In this document: positions 1 to 5,148 of the stretch, one piece after another | Layout of the letters: every line of letters begins with the position of its first letter | Position numbering within the stretch: position 1 is the first letter of the stretch | NCBI GenBank assembly: GCA_014378155.1 | Contig: JACMOF010000423.1 | Span: 1-9,281, forward strand | Direction of reading: 5' to 3' | DNA length: 9,281 nucleotides | Source of the DNA: Caulobacter sp. | GTDB taxonomy: Bacteria > Pseudomonadota > Alphaproteobacteria > Caulobacterales > Caulobacteraceae | Notes under the pieces: model-generated | Seen by the model: only the letters and a program-made list of their open reading frames with translations | Told to the model about the DNA's origin: nothing | Databases searched by the model: none | Translations under genes and position numbers: made by a program

Positions 1-2
1 CC

Positions 3-980
3 ATGTTCAAAAACCTCCTCGCCAAGCTGAAGATCGACTCCTACATCCTGCTGCTGGTCAGCATGGTGATCCTGGCCTCGATCATCCCCGTGCGGGGCGA
101 GGCCGCCGTGATCCTGGGCTGGGTGGTCAAGATCGCCATCGCCCTGCTGTTCTTCCTGCACGGCGCCAAGCTGTCGCGCGAGGCCGTGGTGGCGGGCATG
201 ACCCATTGGCGGCTGCACCTGCTCATCCTGGCCTTCACCTTCGTGCTGTTCCCGGTGCTGGGTCTGGCGATCAGCAAGTCGGGCGTTCTGTCCCCCACCC
301 TGTCGACCGGCATGCTGTTCCTGTGCTGCCTGCCCTCCACCGTGCAGTCGTCGATCGCCTTCACCTCGATCGGCCGGGGCAATGTGGCCGCCGCCGTCTG
401 CGCCGCCTCGGCCTCGAACCTGTTGGGCATATTCCTGACGCCGGTGCTGGTGGCCTTGCTGATCCATGCCCACGGGGACACCGGCGGCGGGCTGGACTCC
501 ATCGTCTCGATCGTCGTGCAACTGCTGTTGCCGTTCGTGGTCGGCCAACTGCTGCGACCGTGGGTGGGCCCGTGGATCGAACGGCACAAGGCCATCGTCG
601 GCAAGGTGGATCGCGGTTCGATCCTGCTGGTCGTCTATTCGGCCTTCAGCGCGGCGGTGGTTGGCGGCATCTGGAAAATCGTGTCGATCCCAGAGCTGTT
701 TCTGCTGCTGGCCGTCTGCGCGGTGCTTCTGGCCATCGTCATGGCCGCCACGGTGTTCGGCGCCAAGGCCCTGGGCTTTTCCAAGGCTGACGAAGTGGCC
801 ATCGTGTTTTGCGGCTCCAAGAAAAGCCTGGCCAGTGGCGTTCCGATGGCCGGCATCCTGTTTCCCGGCGCCACGGCCGGCATACTGGTGCTGCCGCTGA
901 TGATCTTCCACCAGATCCAGCTGATGGCCTGCTCGGTCATCGCCCAGCACTATGGCGCGCGACCGGCGGACGAGGCCTGA
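3..980 (+). CDS. Bile acid:sodium symporter family protein (YfeH/SBF-like transporter)
   Basis: This is a 325-residue, very hydrophobic inner-membrane protein with about nine or ten membrane segments spread over its length. It resembles the SBF-like/YfeH branch of the bile acid:sodium symporter superfamily. Supporting motifs are the N-terminal LLFFLHGAKLSREA stretch (about residues 49-62), CCLPSTVQSS at 108-117, FCGSKKSLASG starting at about 269, and HQIQLMACSVIAQ near 302-314. The length matches E. coli YfeH (roughly 330 residues), and ATG at position 3 gives a normal N-terminus. Only two bases precede it, so the ribosome site and promoter lie outside the window. The substrate of this branch is not established; coupling to sodium is assumed from the superfamily. 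The next gene starts 41 bases downstream on the same strand, but nothing ties the two functionally. Confidence 0.88.
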   Translation: MFKNLLAKLKIDSYILLLVSMVILASIIPVRGEAAVILGWVVKIAIALLFFLHGAKLSREAVVAGMTHWRLHLLILAFTFVLFPVLGLAISKSGVLSPTLSTGMLFLCCLPSTVQSSIAFTSIGRGNVAAAVCAASASNLLGIFLTPVLVALLIHAHGDTGGGLDSIVSIVVQLLLPFVVGQLLRPWVGPWIERHKAIVGKVDRGSILLVVYSAFSAAVVGGIWKIVSIPELFLLLAVCAVLLAIVMAATVFGAKALGFSKADEVAIVFCGSKKSLASGVPMAGILFPGATAGILVLPLMIFHQIQLMACSVIAQHYGARPADEA

Positions 981-1007
981 CAGCGGTTCCAATCCGTCGC
1001 CTTAGCC

Positions 1008-1015
1008 ACTAGAAC
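1008..1015 (+). promoter_or_regulatory. Possible Caulobacter-type -10 element, leaderless start
   Basis: ACTAGAAC matches seven of eight positions of the Caulobacter housekeeping -10 consensus GCTANAWC. It ends seven bases before the SDR gene's ATG at 1022, so transcription would begin at or next to the start codon. No Shine-Dalgarno site precedes that ATG, which fits a leaderless mRNA. No good -35 box lies at the usual distance; the nearest, CTGACA at 977-982, is too far upstream. This is a weak call. Confidence 0.25.
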
Positions 1016-1021
1016 CCGCTC

Positions 1022-1774
1022 ATGAAGTCCGACTCCGCAACGCCGCTGGCCGGCCGCATCGCCCTCGTCACCGGCGCCACGCGCGGCATCGGCGAAGCCA
1101 TCGCCGTCGGCCTGGCCAAGGCCGGCGCCCATGTCATCGCCCTGGGCCGCACCCAGGGCGCGTTGGAAGCCCTGGACGACACGATCTTCGCCGCCACCGG
1201 CGAACACGCCACGCTAGTCCCGCTGGACCTGCGCGAGGCCGATGGCCTGGACCAGCTGGCCGCGGCCCTTCAAGCGCGCTTCGGCAAGCTGGACATCCTG
1301 GTCGGCGCCGCCGGGGTGCTGGGCGCCCTGACGCCAGTGGGCCATCTGGACCCCAAGGGCTGGGACATGATCATGGCCACCAACCTGACCGCCAACTGGC
1401 GGCTGATCCGGGCCATGGACCCCTTGTTGCGCCGCGCCGACGCCGGCCGCGCGATCTTCATCACCAGCAGCGTCGCCAAGAGCCACCGCGCCTTCTGGGG
1501 CGGCTACGCGGCGTCCAAGGCCGGACTTGAGGCCATCGTCGGCTGCTACAACGACGAAATGGAGAACACCACGGTCCGCGCCCTCTGCGTCGATCCGGGC
1601 GCCATGCGCACCCGCATGCGGGCCGGCGCCTTCCCCGGCGAGGATCCACTTAGCGTGCCGGCCCCCGACACCCTCGCGCCGCTGATCGTCGAGCTGGCTC
1701 GCGCCGACCGGGAGCCGCCCAGGGGCGTCGTGGTGTTCAAGGCGCGCGGTCAGGAATCGGCCAGCATCGGATAA
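1022..1774 (+). CDS. SDR family NAD(P)-dependent oxidoreductase
   Basis: This 250-residue protein is a classical short-chain dehydrogenase/reductase: soluble, Rossmann-fold, reducing or oxidising a carbonyl/alcohol with a nicotinamide cofactor. The cofactor loop TGATRGIG lies at residues 17-24. The usual NNAG motif appears as GAAG at 95-98. The structural Asn of the active site is N121, the catalytic Ser is S149 or S150, and Y162 and K166 form the YxxxK pair. Arg21 and Arg43 around the adenine pocket favour NADP(H). The length is typical. The substrate cannot be read from sequence, and the neighbours (a transporter and a flavoprotein) give no pathway. The C-terminus is rich in Arg and Pro and ends soon after the fold. 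No Shine-Dalgarno site is visible upstream of the ATG. It could act in fatty acid, sugar or secondary metabolite metabolism. Confidence 0.92.
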   Translation: MKSDSATPLAGRIALVTGATRGIGEAIAVGLAKAGAHVIALGRTQGALEALDDTIFAATGEHATLVPLDLREADGLDQLAAALQARFGKLDILVGAAGVLGALTPVGHLDPKGWDMIMATNLTANWRLIRAMDPLLRRADAGRAIFITSSVAKSHRAFWGGYAASKAGLEAIVGCYNDEMENTTVRALCVDPGAMRTRMRAGAFPGEDPLSVPAPDTLAPLIVELARADREPPRGVVVFKARGQESASIG

Positions 1775-1825
1775 GGCGCGCTTTGCGAGACCCTTCACGC
1801 AACCTCAGGAGGGGCTTGCGCGTCT

Positions 1826-1849
1826 ATGGGCGCTGGAGACTCGCAATGA
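1826..1849 (+). CDS. Candidate leader ORF 1 (7 codons) upstream of the oxidoreductase
   Basis: ATG at 1826 opens a seven-codon frame (MGAGDSQ) whose TGA overlaps the next small ORF's ATG as ATGA at 1846-1849. A strong AGGAGG lies at 1807-1812, but the 13-base spacing is longer than ideal. The region 1818-1844 can fold into a short stem (GCG-GTCT with AGAC-CGC, one mismatch) that puts this ATG at the start of the loop. It may be translated, or it may be a chance ORF; the overlap with the second leader ORF is the main argument. Confidence 0.25.
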   Translation: MGAGDSQ

Positions 1850-1884
1850 CGAATTGCCCTTCGCTGTCCGTCGCCCACCCATGA
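1846..1884 (+). CDS. Candidate leader ORF 2 (12 codons), ATGA-coupled to the oxidoreductase
   Basis: ATG at 1846 opens a 12-codon frame (MTNCPSLSVAHP) ending in TGA at 1882-1884. That stop overlaps the oxidoreductase ATG at 1881 as ATGA. Unlike the main gene, this short ORF has a well-placed ribosome site, GGAG at 1835-1838, seven bases before its ATG. The arrangement suggests that ribosomes reach the main start by finishing the short ORF (translational coupling). Whether the peptide matters or only its translation does cannot be told. It contains one cysteine, which may or may not be relevant to a redox gene. Confidence 0.4.
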   Translation: MTNCPSLSVAHP

Positions 1885-2783
1885 GCCAGACCTCATATGA
1901 CGCCGTGATCGTCGGGGCGGGTCCGGCTGGCCTGACCGCGGCGCTCTACATGGCTCGGTTCCGCCGCCAGGTCCTGGTCATCGATGGCGGCGACAGCCGG
2001 GCCGCCTGGATCCCCGAGACCCACAATCATCCGGGCTTTCCCGAAGGCGTTTCCGGCCTGGATTTGCTGGAGTTGCAACGCCGGCATGCTGTGCGTTACG
2101 GGGCGCAGATCCGGTCGGGGACCGTGGACGCCCTCTCATCGACCGGCGAAGGCTTCAGCCTGTCGATTGACGGCGAAACCGTGCTGTCGCCCACCGTCCT
2201 GCTGGCATGCGGCGTCGAGGACAACGAGCCGGCCCTGCCTGGCGTCGAACGCGCCGTGCGCCAAACCTTGCTGCGCACCTGCCCCATCTGCGACGGCTTC
2301 GAAGTGATCGGCAAGCGCGTGGGCGTGATCGGCGGCGACGGCTTGGGCGCGCGGGAGGCCTTGTTCCTTCAAACCTATGCCGACCAACTTACCCTGATCC
2401 ATGTGGGCGCGCCTGACGCCCTGACGGCGGACGAGCGTGATCAGTTGGCCCGCGCGGACATCACGATCGTCGAAACCCCGATCGAGAGCGTCGAACTGCA
2501 GATCGACCGCCCACGCGCCCTCTGCTTCTCCGACAGCGTTCGTCTGGAGTTCGACGCCCTCTACACCGCCTTGGGTATCACGCCGCGTACGGGCCTGGCC
2601 TTGGCGATCGGCGCCCACCACGACGAGTCGGGACGGCTGGTAGTCGATGAACACCAGCAAACCTCGATCCCCGGCCTTTACGCGGCTGGAGATATGGTGC
2701 GCGGCCTAAACCAGATCACCACGGCCCAAGGCGAGGCGTCGATCGCCGCGACGGCGATGCACAATCGTCTGAGAGGTTGCTGA
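1881..2783 (+). CDS. Thioredoxin-reductase-like NAD(P)/FAD-dependent oxidoreductase
   Basis: This 300-residue flavoprotein has the thioredoxin reductase layout. The FAD-binding GAGPAG is at residues 12-17, a CPIC redox pair at C134/C137 lies in the inserted nucleotide domain, a second dinucleotide loop (GGDGLG) is at 151-156, and the C-terminal FAD motif GLYAAGD ends at D271. True TrxB proteins carry CATC and a following HRRxxxR that grips the NADPH phosphate. Here the pair is CPIC and the region after the second loop reads LIHVGAPD, with no Arg pair, so another electron donor (NADH, for instance) or another partner is likely. No thioredoxin gene is adjacent. ATG 1881 was chosen because it puts the FAD loop at the usual distance; the frame could open earlier at TTG 1854. 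There is no Shine-Dalgarno site of its own; the stop of a 12-codon leader ORF overlaps the start. The cysteine-pair activity is inferred from the family. Confidence 0.87.
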   Translation: MSQTSYDAVIVGAGPAGLTAALYMARFRRQVLVIDGGDSRAAWIPETHNHPGFPEGVSGLDLLELQRRHAVRYGAQIRSGTVDALSSTGEGFSLSIDGETVLSPTVLLACGVEDNEPALPGVERAVRQTLLRTCPICDGFEVIGKRVGVIGGDGLGAREALFLQTYADQLTLIHVGAPDALTADERDQLARADITIVETPIESVELQIDRPRALCFSDSVRLEFDALYTALGITPRTGLALAIGAHHDESGRLVVDEHQQTSIPGLYAAGDMVRGLNQITTAQGEASIAATAMHNRLRGC

Positions 2784-2801
2784 CGCGCTTGGTGATCGCC
2801 T

Positions 2802-3164
2802 CTATTCATCGGCCTTGCGGATCTCGCTGATCTCGCACCGGGCGTATTCGTTGGCCGCCAGGGTGTACTGGTTGAGCAGGCCCGTATAGCCGTTCACCGC
2901 GCCGATGAATTCGTCCATCGCGCGGTTTCGGACCTTCATGCTGGCATTGTAGCGATCGAGTTCGCCTTTCCGACAGGTGTGCGTGCCCTTGGCCTCATTA
3001 ACGCAGGACGGCAGTTTCGGAATAGGCGGCAAGGTGGGCCGGATGGTTTGCGGCGGCGTCGGCGCGCTGCAGATACGGCTGGAAAGCTTGGCGATCGGCG
3101 CCGCGCCAGCGACGGCGTCGGCCTGGTTCAGCGCGGCGGCGAACCCTACGGCGGCAAGAAACAT
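2802..3164 (-). CDS. Small exported four-cysteine protein of unknown function
   Basis: This 120-residue protein begins with a hydrophobic, alanine-rich stretch (residues 2-22) that looks like a short signal peptide ending near AVAGA, so it is probably periplasmic. Its N-region has no positive charge, which makes the signal peptide less certain. A proline-rich linker follows (about 35-52), then a helical part rich in Asn and Tyr (about 68-110) with YNASM, VNGYTGLLNQY and ANEYARCE. Cysteines lie at 32, 54, 64 and 110, enough for two disulfides. The Tyr/Asn spacing in the helical part recalls small hypothetical proteins of Caulobacterales, but I know no function. Start support is good: an AGGGGGAG ribosome site at 3172-3179 lies seven bases before the ATG. 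The gene converges on the oxidoreductase with only 18 bases between the stops. It lies 91 bases after der on the same strand. Confidence 0.75.
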   Translation of the reverse strand: MFLAAVGFAAALNQADAVAGAAPIAKLSSRICSAPTPPQTIRPTLPPIPKLPSCVNEAKGTHTCRKGELDRYNASMKVRNRAMDEFIGAVNGYTGLLNQYTLAANEYARCEISEIRKADE

Positions 3165-3171
3165 GTAACCA

Positions 3172-3179
3172 CTCCCCCT
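3172..3179 (-). promoter_or_regulatory. Strong ribosome binding site of the four-cysteine protein gene
   Basis: AGGGGGAG on the minus strand, with seven bases to the ATG (3164-3162). Part of it lies in the 3' arm of the inverted repeat 3175-3210, so a transcript carrying both arms could hide this site in a stem. Confidence 0.7.
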
Positions 3180-3210
3180 GACACGGCAACTATAGCCAAG
3201 CTGTCAGGGG
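3175..3210 (-). repeat. 9-bp perfect inverted repeat over -10-like box and RBS
   Basis: CCCCTGACA at 3175-3183 is the exact reverse complement of TGTCAGGGG at 3202-3210, with 18 bases between. A GGC/GCC pair (3185-3187 and 3195-3197) nests inside. On the minus strand the spacer holds GCTATAGT (3196-3189), a good -10 box with TATAGT matching TATAAT at five of six positions, but no -35 box is recognisable. If transcription starts near 3182, the repeat is a DNA operator flanking the -10. If it starts farther upstream, the repeat would be an mRNA stem that covers the ribosome site. It lacks a U-tract, so it is not a terminator of der. Confidence 0.45.
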
Positions 3211-3225
3211 AAGCGCCACCTGAAG

Positions 3226-3246
3226 TCGATCGCGATCGGCGATCGA
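3226..3246. repeat. GATC-rich stem-loop just after der
   Basis: TCGATCGC at 3226-3233 and GCGATCGA at 3239-3246 are perfect 8-base inverted arms around a 5-base loop, nine bases beyond the der stop codon. The 12-base palindrome CGATCGCGATCG (3227-3238) overlaps it. No U-run follows on the minus strand, so as an intrinsic terminator it would be weak; it may instead protect the der mRNA 3' end. Confidence 0.4.
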
Positions 3247-3255
3247 GGAACGATT

Positions 3256-5040
3256 TTAGCGCCCCTTGGGCGGCGCCTTGTTGCCCCGCACGGTGCGCGA
3301 ACCGGCCACCGGACGGCGCGGACCCGCCGCCTTGCCGCCAGCCGCCTTGAAGCCAACCTTGTAGCTCGGGGTCTCGGACTTCTTTTGGGCCTTGGGGCCC
3401 AGCTTCTTGACCGACTTGACCGCCGCCTTGCCGGGCTCGACCGCAGGCGCGGCCTTGGTCGGAACGATTGGCTTGGCGGTTCTGGTCACGGTGGGCCCAG
3501 CCTTCCTGGCGATCCGGACGGCCGCTTTGGTCGGGGTGGCCTCCTGATGGCCAGGCTCGAACTCGACGCCGGCCGCGGCCGCCGCAGCCTCGGCCAGGCG
3601 GACCGACTTCTTGACGGTGTTGCGCGACGCCTTGATGCGTTCGGCCTCGCGCTCCTTGCGTTCGAACTCGCGCTTGCCCTTGCCGGAGTGGCCCTTGGCC
3701 TCGCCCTCGGCATAGGGATTGGCCCCTGACTTGATGGTGATGCGCAGCGGCACGCCGGGCAGGTCGAAGCTTTCGCGCAGGCTGTTGATCAGATAGCGCC
3801 GATACTGTTCGGGCATCTGGTCGGCGCGGCTGGAGAACAGCACAAAGGTGGGCGGGCGCGCCTTGATCTGGGCCATGTATTTCGGCTTGATCCGCTTGCC
3901 GCCGACGCTGGGCGGCGGGTGACGCTGCATGGCCATCTGCAGCCAGTCGTTGAGGTCGCGGGTCTTGACCTTGGTCGACCAATCCTTGTGGCTCTTCAGC
4001 ACGGCCGGCATCAGCTTTTCGACGCCCTTGCCGGTCTCGCCCGACAGGGCCACCACCGGCGTGCCGCGCAGCTGGGGCAGCATGCGTTCGGCGTGTTCGA
4101 CGAAGCCCTTCAGAGTGGCGGCCTGGTCCTCGACCAGATCCCACTTGGCCAGCACGAAGACGACGCAGCGCCCTTCCCGCTCGGCCAGGTCGGCGATCTG
4201 CAGGTCCTGGGTCTCGAAGGGGTGGGTGGCGTCCATGATCAACAGGACGACCTCGGCGAAGGTGATCGAGCGGATGGTGTCGCCGGTCGAGAGCTTTTCC
4301 AGCTTCTCGTTGACCTTGGCCTTCTTGCGCAGGCCGGCGGTGTCGACGAGACGGACCTTGCGGCCGCCCCAGTCCCAATCCACCGAGATGGAGTCGCGGG
4401 TGATCCCGGCCTCGGGGCCGGTCAACAGCCGCTGCTCGCCGATCAGGCGGTTGATCAGGGTCGACTTGCCGGCGTTGGGACGGCCGACGATGGCGATCTT
4501 GATCGGCTTGTCGTCGCCCAGTTCCTCGTGCTCGCCCTGCAGTTCCTCGGGGGCGATGGCGATCAGGGCGGCATAGAGCTCGGCCATGCCTTCGCCATGC
4601 TCGCCCGAGATCTGGATCGGCTCGCCCAGGCCCAGGCTGTTGGCCTCAGCCGCGCCGTGGTCGCCGGCCTTGCCCTCGGACTTGTTGGCCGCGACCAGCA
4701 CCGGCTTGTTCCGCTTGCGCAGGATCTCGGCGAAGGTCTTGTCCAGCGGCGTCAGGCCCTCGCGGGCGTCGAACACCAGCAGAGAGACGTCGGCCTCGTC
4801 GATCGCCAGCTCGGTTTGGGCGCGCATCCGCGCCTCCAGGCTCTCGTCGGTGACATCCTCGAAGCCGGCGGTGTCGATCAGCTCGAGGTCCAGGTCGCCA
4901 AGGCGTCCGTGGGCGAACCGGCGGTCGCGGGTGACGCCGGGCTGGTCATCGACCAGGGCCAGCTTGCGGCCGGCCAGACGGTTGAACAGGGTCGACTTGC
5001 CCACATTGGGGCGGCCGACGATGGCGAGTTTCAAAGGCAT
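3256..5040 (-). CDS. der: Ribosome biogenesis GTPase Der (EngA)
   Basis: Der is an essential tandem GTPase that binds the 50S subunit and helps its assembly. GTPase domain 1 has GRPNVGKST at 9-17, DTAG at 56-59 and NKSE at 119-122. Domain 2 has GRPNAGKST at 186-194, DTAG at 233-236 and AKWD at 298-301. The KH-like domain that packs between them follows at about 357-443. Both G4 guanine-recognition motifs depart from NKxD: Glu replaces the Asp in domain 1 and Ala replaces the Asn in domain 2. At 594 residues the protein is about 100-150 longer than most Der proteins. The excess is a basic, Ala/Lys/Pro-rich tail from about 445 to the end with recurring KAA and KxxK units, probably disordered and RNA-binding. 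The ATG at 5040 puts the first P-loop at the normal distance. No clear Shine-Dalgarno site is visible. It follows bamB, as in E. coli (yfgM-bamB-der), but a terminator lies between. Confidence 0.97.
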   Translation of the reverse strand: MPLKLAIVGRPNVGKSTLFNRLAGRKLALVDDQPGVTRDRRFAHGRLGDLDLELIDTAGFEDVTDESLEARMRAQTELAIDEADVSLLVFDAREGLTPLDKTFAEILRKRNKPVLVAANKSEGKAGDHGAAEANSLGLGEPIQISGEHGEGMAELYAALIAIAPEELQGEHEELGDDKPIKIAIVGRPNAGKSTLINRLIGEQRLLTGPEAGITRDSISVDWDWGGRKVRLVDTAGLRKKAKVNEKLEKLSTGDTIRSITFAEVVLLIMDATHPFETQDLQIADLAEREGRCVVFVLAKWDLVEDQAATLKGFVEHAERMLPQLRGTPVVALSGETGKGVEKLMPAVLKSHKDWSTKVKTRDLNDWLQMAMQRHPPPSVGGKRIKPKYMAQIKARPPTFVLFSSRADQMPEQYRRYLINSLRESFDLPGVPLRITIKSGANPYAEGEAKGHSGKGKREFERKEREAERIKASRNTVKKSVRLAEAAAAAAGVEFEPGHQEATPTKAAVRIARKAGPTVTRTAKPIVPTKAAPAVEPGKAAVKSVKKLGPKAQKKSETPSYKVGFKAAGGKAAGPRRPVAGSRTVRGNKAPPKGR

Positions 5041-5048
5041 GGAGTGTG

Positions 5049-5078
5049 ATTAGTCGATTTCGGGGACAAAAGCGACAA
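5049..5078 (-). promoter_or_regulatory. Possible der promoter
   Basis: On the minus strand TTGTCG (5078-5073) and ACTAAT (5054-5049) are separated by 18 bases. They match the general -35 and -10 boxes at four or five of six positions. Transcription would begin only a few bases before the der ATG at 5040, giving an almost leaderless mRNA, which fits the lack of a Shine-Dalgarno site. The -35 overlaps the end of the bamB terminator. The call is weak and made from matches by eye. Confidence 0.3.
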
Positions 5079-5107
5079 ACCCGGACTGGTAAGCACCAGC
5101 CCGGGTT
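5068..5107 (-). terminator. Rho-independent-like terminator after bamB
   Basis: In minus-strand RNA, bases 5107-5095 pair with 5090-5078 as a 13-bp stem around the loop GCUU. The G.U pair at 5100/5085 is a mismatch on the plus strand, so the fold favours minus-strand RNA. The tail after the stem is UUUGUCGCUUUU, U-rich but interrupted. It lies 41 bases beyond the bamB stop and would separate bamB from der. Confidence 0.65.
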
Positions 5108-5125
5108 CGCGCAGCTTGAATTGTG

Positions 5126-5146
5126 GTTTCGGGCGACGCCCGAAAC
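5126..5146 (-). repeat. Perfect 10-bp inverted repeat next to the bamB stop
   Basis: GTTTCGGGCG (5126-5135) and CGCCCGAAAC (5137-5146) are perfect arms around one base, giving a 9-bp stem with a 3-base loop in RNA. It begins two bases after the bamB TAG and is the first of two tandem hairpins. No U-run follows it, so it probably protects the mRNA end or assists the second hairpin. Confidence 0.6.
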
Positions 5147-5148
5147 GT

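Noticed and set aside
3146..4378. 410-codon open frame on the minus strand
   Set aside because: It lies over der in another frame and has Arg/Gly/Pro-rich, low-complexity content typical of GC-rich out-of-frame reading; der has clear domains.
3919..5049. 376-codon open frame on the plus strand
   Set aside because: It is antisense to der, composed of simple Leu/Gly/Gln/Asp runs, with no recognisable domain.
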